Shown here: one piece after another, positions 43,684 to 53,286 of the stretch
How positions within the stretch are numbered: position 1 is the first letter of the stretch
How the letters are laid out: the number at the start of each line of letters is the position of its first letter
From: Mucilaginibacter sp. OK268
Lineage (GTDB): Bacteria; Bacteroidota; Bacteroidia; Sphingobacteriales; Sphingobacteriaceae
Length of the DNA stretch: 64,000 nucleotides
Direction: 5' to 3'
NCBI RefSeq assembly: GCF_900103125.1
Contig: NZ_FNJV01000002.1
Location: 372,001-436,000, forward strand
Made by a program: the position numbers and the translations under genes
Notes under the pieces: model-generated
Databases searched by the model: none
Told to the model about the DNA's origin: nothing
What the model saw: the letters and a program-made list of their open reading frames with translations, nothing else

Positions 43684-44877
43684 ATGGAAAAGAAATTACC
43701 GGTAACCGTGCTCAGCGGTTTTTTAGGCAGCGGCAAAACAACCCTACTCAACCACATACTACATAACAAGCAGAACTTAAAGGTAGCAGTTATAGTTAAT
43801 GACATGAGCGAGGTAAACATTGATGCCCAACTGGTGGCGAATCAAAAAACGTTATCCCGTACCGAAGAAAAGCTGGTAGAAATGAGCAATGGATGTATCT
43901 GTTGTACCTTGCGTGAGGACCTGATGATTGAGGTAGAAAAACTGGCAAAAGAAGGCAGGTTTGATTATTTGCTGATTGAAAGTACAGGTATTTCTGAACC
44001 AATCCCCATTGCCCAAACGTTTAATTTTGCGGATGAAGAAGCGGGTATCGATCTGAGTCGATTTTCGGTACTGGACACCATGGTTACCGTGGTGGATTGC
44101 TTTAATTTTTATAAGGATTTTGGCAGCTCTGAGTTATTGATAAACCGCGATCTTGTGGATGATCCAAACGATCGCCGTACCATAGTTAACCTGCTTACTG
44201 ACCAGATTGAATTTGCCGATGTGATCCTGCTCAACAAAACCGATTTGGTTTCACCCAAAGAGGTAAATGTATTGGAGGCAGTGATCACCAAATTAAATCC
44301 TGGCGCTAAAATATTGCATACCCAATTTGGACGGATCGATCCAGCCGAGATCCTGAACACCGGCTTATTTGATTTTGATAAAGCATCCCAATCCGCCGGG
44401 TGGATAAAGGAACTAAACGGCGAACATACGCCCGAAACCGAAGAATATGGTATCAGCTCCACCGTTTTCCGGTCGAAAAAACCATTTCATCCCGAAAGGT
44501 TTTATCATTATCTGCACCATGATTTTCCGCAAAATATTATCCGCTCCAAAGGTTTGTTCTGGATAGCTTCTGCTCCGGATGATGCCTTAAACTTTTCGCA
44601 GGCCGGTGGTTCGTCACGCTTGGAGAACGCCGGCGTTTGGTGGGCCAGCATGCCTTATCAAAAACGCATCAAATTTCATGATTTTGTAGAGAACCGCGAA
44701 CTGATCGAAAAAAACTGGTCGAAAGAATTTGGCGACCGTCATAACGAACTGGTTTTTATAGGTGAGCACATGAATAAGGAAAAATTAATGCAGGAGCTAA
44801 ACAGTTGCCTGATCACCGATGCCGAATTTCTGGATCTTTTAGCCGGAAAAGCCTTCGCTGATCCTTTTAACAATTAA
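43684..44877 (+). CDS. COG0523 GTP-binding metallochaperone (CobW/ZigA/YciC type)
   Basis: 397 residues. The GTPase motif [17 protein letters not shown] (about 10-26), the metal-binding CxCC in [11 protein letters not shown] (about 78-88), a Walker B-like ESTGISEP and LLNKTDL, then the CobW C-terminal domain (about 260-390) ending in [15 protein letters not shown]. These proteins deliver zinc under starvation, and YciC/ZigA members are classical Zur targets. The perfect palindrome overlapping its promoter supports that. The gene converges with the gluconokinase-like gene. Confidence 0.9.
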   Translation: MEKKLPVTVLSGFLGSGKTTLLNHILHNKQNLKVAVIVNDMSEVNIDAQLVANQKTLSRTEEKLVEMSNGCICCTLREDLMIEVEKLAKEGRFDYLLIESTGISEPIPIAQTFNFADEEAGIDLSRFSVLDTMVTVVDCFNFYKDFGSSELLINRDLVDDPNDRRTIVNLLTDQIEFADVILLNKTDLVSPKEVNVLEAVITKLNPGAKILHTQFGRIDPAEILNTGLFDFDKASQSAGWIKELNGEHTPETEEYGISSTVFRSKKPFHPERFYHYLHHDFPQNIIRSKGLFWIASAPDDALNFSQAGGSSRLENAGVWWASMPYQKRIKFHDFVENRELIEKNWSKEFGDRHNELVFIGEHMNKEKLMQELNSCLITDAEFLDLLAGKAFADPFNN

Positions 44878-44886
44878 ATACCCTAT

Positions 44887-46383
44887 CTAAATATCTAATT
44901 CATGCAGTCGGTGCATAGAATCCATGAGATCACGGTACAGCTTTTTAAATGTTGGAAATAATTTGCTGTACCGCTCATGGTTTTGAGCATTGGGTTCAAT
45001 AACTATTTGATTATCTACATGTGTAAGCTGATCATAACTTTCGGGGTGCAGCACCTGCATAGCCAGGTAAATAGCCCCCACTGCCGATGCATCTTCGGGC
45101 TGTAATACGACCAACTTTTTGCCAGTAATATCGGCCAGGATCTGCGTCCATGTAGCCGAACTTACAAAGCCCCCGCTAATGTTCACCTGGGTAATATTTA
45201 CCGAGGCATCCTCCACCGTTTTCAAGACATCATACAAGGCAAAACAAACGCCTTCCAACGCTGCCCTTAAAAAATGGGCCTGGGTGTGGGCTGGCTTTAT
45301 ATTTAAAAACGCGCCACTGGTTTTAGTATCCCAAAGCGGCGCACGTTCACCGTATAAATAAGGCAAAAAGATCAATCCCTCGCTTGCTGCCGGGATGGTA
45401 TCTATCGAAGCAAACAACTCATCGTAATCTGCCGAAGTTAGTTTTTCTTTTTGCAGAAAGTTTTGCAGCAGCCAGTTAATGGCTATACCTCCATTATTTA
45501 CCGCGCCGCCACACACAAAAGTATCCTGGTTAAGCAAATAATTGAAGGTCATCCCTTCAAAATTGTATACCGGCTTGGGACTGGCGATGCGTACCGCTCC
45601 ACTGGTACCAATAGTAAGCGCCGCGATTCCCGGTCCGGTGGTATGACTACCCAAGTTGGCACAACATCCATCGCTCGCGCCAATAACAAAACTGGTCTGT
45701 GGGGAGATATTCAGCAAAGCAGCTGTATCCGGGTTCAGGTTATTGCGATAATAGGTGGTGTTCCTGGGAGTTGACAATTTATCGGCCCTGATACCTGCCA
45801 GCGCACAGGCTTCAGCACTCCAGTCCAATTTTAATATATCAAACAAACCCGTAGCCGAGGCAATGGAATAATCAATCTCAAAACTCCCAAACAATTTAAA
45901 CCATATAAACTCCTTGATCGATATAAATTGAGTTGCCTGTATAAACAACTCCGGTTTATTGGTACGCAGCCAGATGAGCTTACATAATGGCGACATGGCA
46001 TGTATCGGCGTACCGGTAATACGATATATTTCAGCACCCTGCGCAGAAGCCCTCAGTTCCTGTGCAATATTTTCGCTTCGTGAGTCGGCCCAGGTGATCA
46101 TGGGCGATAACGGTGCTCCCATTTCATCAACCGGGATAATACTATGCATAGCACTGCTAAAACTTATCGCAGCAGGTGCATAACCTATTTTTACGGTAAT
46201 ATCACGCACGCATTTTACAAAGGCATCCCAGATCAATAATGGGTCCTGCTCACTGTAGCCCGGCTCGGGGCTGTTAATGGGATAATGGTTTTGTACCACG
46301 CCCAAAGCTTTCCCGGTTAAAGCAACAGCTACCGCTTTGGTGCTGCCTGTCCCTATATCTATACCTAAAATGTATGATTGCAT
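44887..46383 (-). CDS. FGGY-family carbohydrate kinase, gluconokinase-like
   Basis: About 498 residues from the ATG at 46383 (MQSYILGIDIGTGSTKAVAV). The first ATP-binding motif is DIGTGSTKA; further family signatures are TWADSRSE, GASDGCCANLG, TIGTSGAVRI, GGAVNNGGIAINWLLQ and GERAPLWDTKTSGAFLNI with the C-terminal NISGGFVSSATWTQILAD motif. The pattern fits gluconokinase/xylulokinase, with gluconate the best guess. It is monocistronic, divergent from rhaT across a repeat-filled 690-base gap. A hairpin GTTGATT-TGT-AATCAAC lies about 70 bases upstream of the start (46452-46468) and could be an operator. Confidence 0.85.
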   Translation of the reverse strand: MQSYILGIDIGTGSTKAVAVALTGKALGVVQNHYPINSPEPGYSEQDPLLIWDAFVKCVRDITVKIGYAPAAISFSSAMHSIIPVDEMGAPLSPMITWADSRSENIAQELRASAQGAEIYRITGTPIHAMSPLCKLIWLRTNKPELFIQATQFISIKEFIWFKLFGSFEIDYSIASATGLFDILKLDWSAEACALAGIRADKLSTPRNTTYYRNNLNPDTAALLNISPQTSFVIGASDGCCANLGSHTTGPGIAALTIGTSGAVRIASPKPVYNFEGMTFNYLLNQDTFVCGGAVNNGGIAINWLLQNFLQKEKLTSADYDELFASIDTIPAASEGLIFLPYLYGERAPLWDTKTSGAFLNIKPAHTQAHFLRAALEGVCFALYDVLKTVEDASVNITQVNISGGFVSSATWTQILADITGKKLVVLQPEDASAVGAIYLAMQVLHPESYDQLTHVDNQIVIEPNAQNHERYSKLFPTFKKLYRDLMDSMHRLHELDI

Positions 46384-46497
46384 ATGAGTGCCTAATTTAG
46401 GATAAAAAGACAAGGGACGAAAGGATAAAAGACAAACACGTTCCTATTTGCGTTGATTTGTAATCAACAAATATTGGGAAGTCCAAAATGCTATAAT

Positions 46498-46603
46498 TGG
46501 GTTTACATGGTTTACACTTTTTATGGTTTACACTTATTTAATTAATTGATAATCAATAAATTAATTTTATTTTTCTATAAAAAAACGGTTTACAGTGTAA
46601 ACC
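46498..46603. repeat. GTTTACA repeat element shared with the rhamnosidase flank
   Basis: 31 bases at 46498-46528 are the exact reverse complement of 17179-17209, and similarity continues through AATTAATTG-TAATCAAT. It contains three GGTTTACA copies and a 17-base palindrome GGTTTACA-G-TGTAAACC at 46587-46603. It lies in the divergent gap between the gluconokinase-like gene and rhaT. Confidence 0.7.
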
Positions 46604-46684
46604 ATAATTTTTAACAAAATGGCCTCCATATCCTTGTGCTCGTTACAAACAAGCGTAACTAGAGAAAAGAAAAATCCATCCACG

Positions 46685-46848
46685 CGTCATTGCGAGGTAC
46701 GAAGACAACAGACCAAAGGGAGCTCATTAATTCGGTTAAAATAAACACAGCATTAATAATCTCTACATAGGCGGGTCAACCATTCAGGTTGATGACATAG
46801 TTATTTGCTCTGTATAGCATAGAGATTGCTTCGTACCTCGCAATGACG
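46685..46848. repeat. Palindromic repeat, family 1 (copy with 124-base centre)
   Basis: The perfect 20-base arms CGTCATTGCGAGGTACGAAG and CTTCGTACCTCGCAATGACG enclose 124 bases of unrelated sequence; other copies have much shorter centres. The centre contains a small TCAACC-N4-GGTTGA hairpin but no open frame of note. Confidence 0.85.
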
Positions 46849-46966
46849 TATTTTTTATGGGATGGTGTTTACCTCTTTCTGCCGTAGGCAAAGAGAAGAT
46901 CGCCCGGCAGAGCGCGGGCGGGGTGAGTCGTTTTTTTAACTATCCACATCCAGCATACTTGTAAAG

Positions 46967-46985
46967 CCCTCTCCAAAGGAGAGGG
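46967..46985. repeat. GC-rich hairpin CCCTCTCC-AAA-GGAGAGGG
   Basis: Identical to the hairpin at 2139-2157. It lies about 90 bases upstream of rhaT. A direct repeat CCATGACAGT follows at 47000-47019. Confidence 0.7.
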
Positions 46986-47071
46986 TTGGATGAGGTTATC
47001 CATGACAGTCCATGACAGTTCCAGCCCAATTATTCCCTAAATTAGCTGTACCAATATAAACCTGTTAGTAT

Positions 47072-48151
47072 ATGCAAATAATCTTTGGAGTTTTCTTCCA
47101 TTTTATCGGTGGCTTTGCCTCGGGGAGCTTTTACATCCCTTATAAAAAAATTAAGGGCTGGGCTTGGGAAAGCTACTGGATAGTGGGCGGTATTTTCTCC
47201 TGGTTCATCGTACCGCCGCTGGCTGCATGGCTAACCATTCCGGGTTTTGCAGATATTATCGGCCATACCGAAGGCTCTGTTATCGGTTGGACGTACCTCA
47301 TGGGCTTGCTCTGGGGCATCGGGGGCCTCACTTATGGTTTAGGGGTACGATATCTCGGCGTATCATTAGGCAGTACTATTATATTGGGTCTTTGTTCCGT
47401 TTTTGGCGCCCTGATTCCGTCGATCTATTATGATATTTTTCCAAAAGCCGGCAAGGACACTTTTAGCATGATGCTGCACTCTTCCTGGGGGCAAATGGTG
47501 CTATTAGGCGTTTTATTATGTGTAGCGGGCATTGTAATATGTGGTAAAGCGGGTATGATCAAAGAAAAAGAACTATCTGCCAATGGGGCTATAGCACAGG
47601 AAAATAAAGATTATCGCTTTGGTCTGGGTATAGTGGTGGCTATTGTATCCGGCGTACTAAGTGCCTGCTTTAATTTTGGTATAGAGGCAGGTAAAAGCAT
47701 GGCCGATACCGCCAATCAACTCTGGCAGGCTGCACATCCGGCCCAGGGTAATTTCCTGTTTCAAAATAACGTTACCTATATTATTATACTCTGGGGAGGC
47801 TTAACTACCAACTTTATATGGTGTATGGTATTAAATGCCCGCAACAAAACTTTTGGCAATTATACCGATCAAAAAACACCACTGCTTAAAAACTATCTAT
47901 TCGCGGCGCTGGCAGGGACTACCTGGTTTTTGCAGTTCTTTTTTTACGGCATGGGCGAAAGCAAAATGGGCAACGGCGCCAGCTCCTGGATCCTGCACAT
48001 GGCCTTCATTATCCTGATAGCCAACATGTGGGGACTGATATTAAAAGAATGGAAAGGCGTAAGTAAAAAAGCTTTCGCCACCGTAATAACCGGTATAGCG
48101 GTCATAATACTATCGGTACTGGTAGTAGGCTATGGTAATTCACTCAAGTAA
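47072..48151 (+). CDS. rhaT: L-rhamnose/proton symporter
   Basis: 359 residues with about ten hydrophobic segments. The RhaT family features are the N-terminal GSFYIPYKKIKGWAWESYW, LWGIGGLTYGLGVRYLGVSL (about 89-108), GLCSVFGALIPSIY and the C-terminal WFLQFFFYGMGESKMG. It imports L-rhamnose with protons. It is the first gene of the rhamnose operon rhaT, aldolase-dehydrogenase, rhaI, rhaB on the plus strand, and the source of free rhamnose could be the GH78 enzyme at 17221. Confidence 0.93.
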   Translation: MQIIFGVFFHFIGGFASGSFYIPYKKIKGWAWESYWIVGGIFSWFIVPPLAAWLTIPGFADIIGHTEGSVIGWTYLMGLLWGIGGLTYGLGVRYLGVSLGSTIILGLCSVFGALIPSIYYDIFPKAGKDTFSMMLHSSWGQMVLLGVLLCVAGIVICGKAGMIKEKELSANGAIAQENKDYRFGLGIVVAIVSGVLSACFNFGIEAGKSMADTANQLWQAAHPAQGNFLFQNNVTYIIILWGGLTTNFIWCMVLNARNKTFGNYTDQKTPLLKNYLFAALAGTTWFLQFFFYGMGESKMGNGASSWILHMAFIILIANMWGLILKEWKGVSKKAFATVITGIAVIILSVLVVGYGNSLK

Positions 48152-48166
48152 AAAAATCATAAAAAC

Positions 48167-48215
48167 ATTCAGTAATTCAAATCACTAATTCACCAACTCA
48201 ATAATTCAATAATTA
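48167..48215. repeat. Period-7 AT-rich repeat between rhaT and the aldolase gene
   Basis: Seven units: ATTCAGT, AATTCAA, ATCACTA, ATTCACC, AACTCAA, TAATTCA, ATAATTA. It occupies the whole leader of the aldolase-dehydrogenase gene up to seven bases before its ATG, so it must contain or replace the translation start region. Confidence 0.65.
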
Positions 48216-48222
48216 AAAATAT

Positions 48223-50343
48223 ATGTCTGTCAGAACAACACCATTCAAACACGTAAGCTATTTGTGGGATGATGCCGAAGCCGCCAGGTTGGAGGGGGAT
48301 GAAGTTGCCCTGTTAATATACCGTTCGAACCTGTTAGGAGCCGATCTGCGCCTCACCAATTACGGCGGGGGCAATACTTCATGCAAGGTCATGTCAAAAG
48401 ACCCGCTCACCGGCACTGAGGTAGAGGTGATGTGGATAAAAGGCTCTGGTGGCGACATCGGCACCCTCAAAAAAAGCGGACTGGCAGCATTGTACGTCGA
48501 CCGTCTGCGTAGCCTCAAAAACGTTTATCGTGGTGTAGCCTATGAGGATGAAATGGTAGAGCTTTTTAACCATTGCATATACGACCTGGCCTCCAAAGCG
48601 CCATCAATTGATACCCCGCTGCATGGCTTTTTGCCCTTTAAACATATCGACCACCTGCACCCGGACGCAGCCATTGCTATTGCCGCAGCCAAGGATGGTA
48701 AAAAAATAACCCAGGAACTGTTTAACGGTACCATTGGCTGGGTGGAATGGAAAAAACCAGGCTTTGAGCTTGGTTTGCAGCTCAAACAATGCCTGGATGA
48801 AAATCCAGGTATCCGTGGTATTATGCTGGGTTCGCACGGCTTATTTACCTGGGGCGATACCGCTTATGAAAGCTACATCAACACATTGGAAGTTATTGAG
48901 CGCTGTGCCGAATACCTGGAAGAAAACTATGGCAAAAAGGGTCCTGTGTTTGGCGGGCAAAAAATACAGAGTTTGGATGAAGTCGACCGTAAAAAACAGG
49001 CTGCTGCCATTGCCCCTATCCTGCGCGGTTTTTGCTCCAGCGAAAGGCACATGATCGGTCATTTTACGGATGATGCACGTGTACTGGAATTTATCAACTC
49101 CAATGATCTTGACCGCTTAGCTCCTTTGGGAACCAGCTGTCCCGATCACTTTTTGCGTACCAAGATCAGTCCGCTGGTTTTGGATCTGCAACCTAATGAG
49201 GATCTGAGCGATGTAAAAACCTTACAGGAACGTCTTGCACCGGCATTTGCTGCTTATCGCCAGATGTATACCGACTATTACAATACCTGCAAACATGATA
49301 ATAGCCCGGCTATCAGGGATACCAACCCGGTGATCATCCTGTACCCGGGTATTGGTCTATTCTCGTTCTCTAAAGACAAGCAGACCGCACGTGTAGCAGC
49401 CGAGTTTTATACCAACGCCATCAACGTAATGAAGGGCGCTGAGGCCATTTCTGAATACACCTCCTTACCACGCCAGGAAGCTTTTGATATCGAATACTGG
49501 TTACTGGAAGAAGCCAAACTACAGCGGATGCCGAAACCAAAGGCACTATCCGGTAAAATAGCCCTGATCACAGGCAGCGCGGGCGGTATAGGTAAAGCCA
49601 TCGCCAAAAAATTTGTGGACGAAGGCGCCGTAGTGATCTTGAATGATATGAACACCGAGCGCCTGAACAGCGCCGGCGAAGAGTTTAAAAAACAATATGG
49701 CAAGGATTCCTACACTACAGCAGTGCTCGATGTTACCAATGCCGGGCAGATTAATGCCGCTTTAGAAACCGCAGCCTTAGCTTTTGGCGGGGTGGATATT
49801 GTGGTGAACAACGCAGGCTTATCCATATCCAAATCCATTGCCGACCATACCGAAAAGGATTGGGACCTATTGTATGACGTACTGGTAAAGGGTCAGTTTT
49901 TTATTACCCAGGCCGCTGTAGCCGTGATGAAAAAACAAGATATTGGCGGTGACGTTATCAATATAGTCAGCAAGAATGCCCTGGTAAGCGGGCCTAATAA
50001 CGCGGGTTATGGCTCGGCGAAGGCGGCACAGTTGCACCTGAGCAGGCTGAATGCTGCTGAACTGGGTGCCGACGGGATTCGCGTAAATGTAGTGAACCCG
50101 GATGCGGTGATCAGCGACAGTAATATTTGGGCCGGCGGATGGGCCGAAGGTCGCGCTAAAGCTTATGGTATTACGGTTGAAGAGTTACCGGCCTACTATG
50201 CTAAACGTACCCTGCTAAACCAGATCATTCTCCCCGCTGATATTGCCGATGCCTGCTTTGCCTTTACCGGCGGGCTGCTCAGCAAATCAACCGGGAATGT
50301 GCTGAATGTGGATGGCGGCGTGGCGATGGCTTTTGTGAGGTAA
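48223..50343 (+). CDS. Bifunctional rhamnulose-1-phosphate aldolase / short-chain dehydrogenase
   Basis: 706 residues. The N-terminal class II aldolase/adducin domain (about 1-410) has LTNYGGGNTSCK, GSGGDIGTL, the metal histidines in DTPLHGFLPFKHIDHLHPD and GSHGLFTWG. The C-terminal SDR domain (about 440-700) has the glycine motif ITGSAGGIGKAIAK, NNAG and the catalytic YGSAKAAQ. The aldolase splits rhamnulose-1-phosphate into DHAP and L-lactaldehyde; the dehydrogenase then oxidises lactaldehyde. The fusion is a known family in Bacteroidota and proteobacteria (RhaE/RhaW type). It is flanked by rhaT and rhaI. Confidence 0.92.
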   Translation: MSVRTTPFKHVSYLWDDAEAARLEGDEVALLIYRSNLLGADLRLTNYGGGNTSCKVMSKDPLTGTEVEVMWIKGSGGDIGTLKKSGLAALYVDRLRSLKNVYRGVAYEDEMVELFNHCIYDLASKAPSIDTPLHGFLPFKHIDHLHPDAAIAIAAAKDGKKITQELFNGTIGWVEWKKPGFELGLQLKQCLDENPGIRGIMLGSHGLFTWGDTAYESYINTLEVIERCAEYLEENYGKKGPVFGGQKIQSLDEVDRKKQAAAIAPILRGFCSSERHMIGHFTDDARVLEFINSNDLDRLAPLGTSCPDHFLRTKISPLVLDLQPNEDLSDVKTLQERLAPAFAAYRQMYTDYYNTCKHDNSPAIRDTNPVIILYPGIGLFSFSKDKQTARVAAEFYTNAINVMKGAEAISEYTSLPRQEAFDIEYWLLEEAKLQRMPKPKALSGKIALITGSAGGIGKAIAKKFVDEGAVVILNDMNTERLNSAGEEFKKQYGKDSYTTAVLDVTNAGQINAALETAALAFGGVDIVVNNAGLSISKSIADHTEKDWDLLYDVLVKGQFFITQAAVAVMKKQDIGGDVINIVSKNALVSGPNNAGYGSAKAAQLHLSRLNAAELGADGIRVNVVNPDAVISDSNIWAGGWAEGRAKAYGITVEELPAYYAKRTLLNQIILPADIADACFAFTGGLLSKSTGNVLNVDGGVAMAFVR

Positions 50344-50390
50344 TTTTTGGAGCAAGGATTTGGAGATAAATGACAAAAGATAAAACCAGC

Positions 50391-50485
50391 CATGTCATTG
50401 CGAGCGAAGCGTGGCAATCGCGAACTATACAGGGCAAATCTGCTCAGTTCGCGATTGCTTCGTCGTTCCTCCTCGCAATGACATG
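50391..50485. repeat. Palindromic repeat, family 1, inside the rhamnose operon
   Basis: The outer arms CATGTCATTGCGAG and CTCGCAATGACATG (14 bases, perfect) and inner arms CAATCGCGAACT / AGTTCGCGATTG (12 bases, perfect) make a long hairpin. It separates the aldolase-dehydrogenase gene from rhaI. Confidence 0.85.
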
Positions 50486-50517
50486 GTTTTAGTAATACAT
50501 ATTATAAACCAATAATC

Positions 50518-51792
50518 ATGCAATTAGAGAAGAGCATTATTGAAGAAGCCAACCACAAACAACAAGCCGCTCACCAGCGCCAATTTGATTTTGTGGCTGC
50601 CGATATAAAAGAATTAGGTACTATCCTCAAAAAACTGAGCGATTTCCAGGTAGCTATACCCAGTTGGGCATTAGGTACCGGAGGAACCCGTTTTGGTCGT
50701 TTCTCGGGTGGCGGCGAGCCGCGCTGCCTGGAAGAAAAAATAGAAGACGTTGGTTTGATACATGCTTTAAACAAAAGCAGCAACTCCATATCCCTGCATA
50801 TCCCCTGGGATATTCCCGACAATGCAGCTTCCATAAAAGCGCTGGCTGCCCAACTTGGTTTACATTTTGACGCAGTAAATTCCAATACCTTCCAGGATCA
50901 GCCATCGCAGCAACATAGCTATAAATACGGATCCTTGCACCATGTAGATAAAGCCGTGCGCAAGCAGGCTATTGAACATAATATCGAGGTGATCAATTAC
51001 GGTGTTGAGCTAAATTCTAAAGCCTTATCGCTTTGGTTATCCGACGGATCAAACTTCCCGGGGCAGCTCAATATGCGCGGCGCGTTTGAACGTACATTGG
51101 AAAGCCTCCAGGAAATCTACGAAGCCCTACCTACCGATTGGAAGATCTGGATAGAATACAAGCCCTACGAGCCTAACTTTTATTCCACCACTATTGGCGA
51201 TTGGGGACAATCGTACCTGCTGGCCTCTAAACTGGGTAACAAAGCACAAACACTGGTTGATCTCGGTCACCATCTACAAGGCGCCAATATTGAGCAAATT
51301 GTATCCCTGCTGCTTATGGAAGGCAAGCTGGCCGGATTCCATTTCAATGATTCCAAATACGGTGATGACGACCTTACCGTGGGCAGTATTAACCCATACC
51401 AATTGTTCCTGATATTTAATGAGCTGGTTGAAGGTATGGACGCCCGGGGCATGAACCATGCCACCGGCATTGGCTGGATGATCGACGCGTCGCACAATAT
51501 CAAAGACCCGGTGGAGGACCTGTTACAATCTGTAGAAGCCATCAAAATAGCCTATACCCAGGCATTGTTGGTTGATCAGCAGGCATTGAAACAGGCTCAA
51601 CAGCAAAATGATGTGGTACTGGCCCAGGAAATTTTACAGCATGCCTACCGCACCGATGTACGTCCGCTGTTGGCCGAATCACGTTTAAGAGCAGGTGGAG
51701 CACTGCAACCATTGGAGGTATACCGTCAACAGGCGGTACGCAAACAACTGATCAGCGAACGCGGCGCATTAGCAGTATCAACAGGTTTATAA
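50518..51792 (+). CDS. rhaI: L-rhamnose isomerase (RhaI type)
   Basis: 424 residues, a TIM-barrel sugar isomerase of the Pseudomonas/rhizobial L-rhamnose isomerase class. Visible motifs: ALGTGGTRFGRFSGGGEPR (about 51-69), ISLHIPWDIPD, WIEYKPYEPNFYSTTIGDWG with the metal-binding Glu, LVDLGHHLQGANIEQ and GFHFNDSKYGDDDLTVGS. It converts L-rhamnose to L-rhamnulose. One base separates its stop codon from the rhamnulokinase ATG. Confidence 0.92.
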   Translation: MQLEKSIIEEANHKQQAAHQRQFDFVAADIKELGTILKKLSDFQVAIPSWALGTGGTRFGRFSGGGEPRCLEEKIEDVGLIHALNKSSNSISLHIPWDIPDNAASIKALAAQLGLHFDAVNSNTFQDQPSQQHSYKYGSLHHVDKAVRKQAIEHNIEVINYGVELNSKALSLWLSDGSNFPGQLNMRGAFERTLESLQEIYEALPTDWKIWIEYKPYEPNFYSTTIGDWGQSYLLASKLGNKAQTLVDLGHHLQGANIEQIVSLLLMEGKLAGFHFNDSKYGDDDLTVGSINPYQLFLIFNELVEGMDARGMNHATGIGWMIDASHNIKDPVEDLLQSVEAIKIAYTQALLVDQQALKQAQQQNDVVLAQEILQHAYRTDVRPLLAESRLRAGGALQPLEVYRQQAVRKQLISERGALAVSTGL

Positions 51793-51793
51793 T

Positions 51794-53188
51794 ATGGCAC
51801 CGATACCCGTTATAGCTGTTTTTGATGTGGGTAAAACCAATAAAAAGTTGTTCCTTTTTGACGAGAACTATAAAATAGTTTTTGAAAGAACGGCCCGCTT
51901 TACCGAAACCCACGACGAGGATGGCGACGCCTGCGAAAACCTGGACAGTCTGCGGTTATCGGTATTTGATTCGCTACGCGAGATCTTCAAGCATAAAGAG
52001 TTTGACCTCAAAGCGGTTAACTTCTCCACCTACGGGGCCAGTTTTGTATACGTTGATGACAGCGGTAATCCGCTCACACCCTTGTATAATTACCTTAAAC
52101 CATATCCGCCCGAACTAGGCAGGCAATTTTATGAAACCTACGGCGATGAAGCCCGGTTTGCTCGTGAAACCGCCTCACCTGTTTTAGGCAACCTGAACTC
52201 AGGCCTACAGCTTTACCGGCTTAAATACCAGCAACCAGAGGTATTTAAAAAGATAAAATATGCCCTGCACTTGCCACAATATATGAGCTACCTGCTCAGC
52301 GGCCAGATGGTAGCCGACCTCACCAGCATTGGCTGCCATACTGCCCTTTGGGATTTCAGCAAAAACAACTATCACCACTGGGTTGATCAGGAGAGCATCC
52401 TGCCCAAAATGGCGCCGCTTCAACCTGCTGACGCGGTACTTCCGGCGATATTTCCGGGGAGTACTTATAGCGTGGGTATTGGGCTGCATGATAGTTCGGC
52501 AGCGCTTATCCCCTATTTGGTGAGCTTTAATATGCCCTTTGTGCTCATATCAACAGGCACATGGTCTATCAGTCTGAACCCTTTTAATCAAACACCGCTT
52601 ACCGAAGATGAACTGAAACATGATTGTCTTAACTATCTGCAATACAAGGGCAGCCCGGTTAAAGCGTCGCGTTTATTTAGTGGTTACGATTATGAGGAGC
52701 AGGTAAAGCGCATCGCTACCCACTTTAACCATGATGCGATCAAATATCGCATCATGCCTTTCGAACCGGCTATTGTTGCCCAGTTACAAACTCAAACAGC
52801 GATACAGAACAAACCTCAGGAAGGCGAGCTGCAAAAATCAGTTTTTGAACAGCGCGACCTGCATGACTTTAAAACGGATACCGAAGCTTATCATCAATTG
52901 ATGATGGATATTGTACAGCAGCAAGCCATATCAACCGGGTATGTATTGCAGGGCTCCAAAGTGCAACGGATCTTTGTAGATGGCGGATTCAGTAAAAACA
53001 CCGTATTTATGCACCTGCTGGCCTTCGCTTTCCCGCACCTGGAAGTATATGCGGCATCCATGGCACAAGCCACCGCGGTAGGTACGGCATTGGCCATTCA
53101 CCAGGCCTGGAACACCAAACCACTGCCGCATGACCTCATTGAACTGAAATATTATTCGGGGGTGCAGAGTGAAGTGAGCCCGCTCTAA
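51794..53188 (+). CDS. rhaB: L-rhamnulokinase (FGGY family)
   Basis: 464 residues. The FGGY kinase N-terminal motif is VFDVGKTNKKLFLFDENYK, and the C-terminal half has LISTGTWSISLNPFN and IFVDGGFSKNTVFMHLLA. The chromosomal position immediately after rhaI assigns L-rhamnulose as the substrate, which it phosphorylates before aldol cleavage. It is shorter than many FGGY kinases but normal for the Bacteroidota rhamnulokinase group. A family 2 hairpin repeat follows the stop codon. Confidence 0.88.
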   Translation: MAPIPVIAVFDVGKTNKKLFLFDENYKIVFERTARFTETHDEDGDACENLDSLRLSVFDSLREIFKHKEFDLKAVNFSTYGASFVYVDDSGNPLTPLYNYLKPYPPELGRQFYETYGDEARFARETASPVLGNLNSGLQLYRLKYQQPEVFKKIKYALHLPQYMSYLLSGQMVADLTSIGCHTALWDFSKNNYHHWVDQESILPKMAPLQPADAVLPAIFPGSTYSVGIGLHDSSAALIPYLVSFNMPFVLISTGTWSISLNPFNQTPLTEDELKHDCLNYLQYKGSPVKASRLFSGYDYEEQVKRIATHFNHDAIKYRIMPFEPAIVAQLQTQTAIQNKPQEGELQKSVFEQRDLHDFKTDTEAYHQLMMDIVQQQAISTGYVLQGSKVQRIFVDGGFSKNTVFMHLLAFAFPHLEVYAASMAQATAVGTALAIHQAWNTKPLPHDLIELKYYSGVQSEVSPL

Positions 53189-53199
53189 ATAGATATGGA

Positions 53200-53275
53200 T
53201 GTCATGCTGAGCGCCGTCGAAGCATGGCGGGCAAAGGCCTCTCCGCACGAGTCTTCGACAGGCTCAGACTGACAG
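53200..53275. repeat. Palindromic intergenic repeat, family 2 (copy 3)
   Basis: The arms TGTCATGCTGAGCGCCGTCG and CTTCGACAGGCTCAGACTGA match family 2. It lies between convergent genes (rhaB and the alpha/beta hydrolase). Confidence 0.85.
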
Positions 53276-53286
53276 GCCCTACTGTT

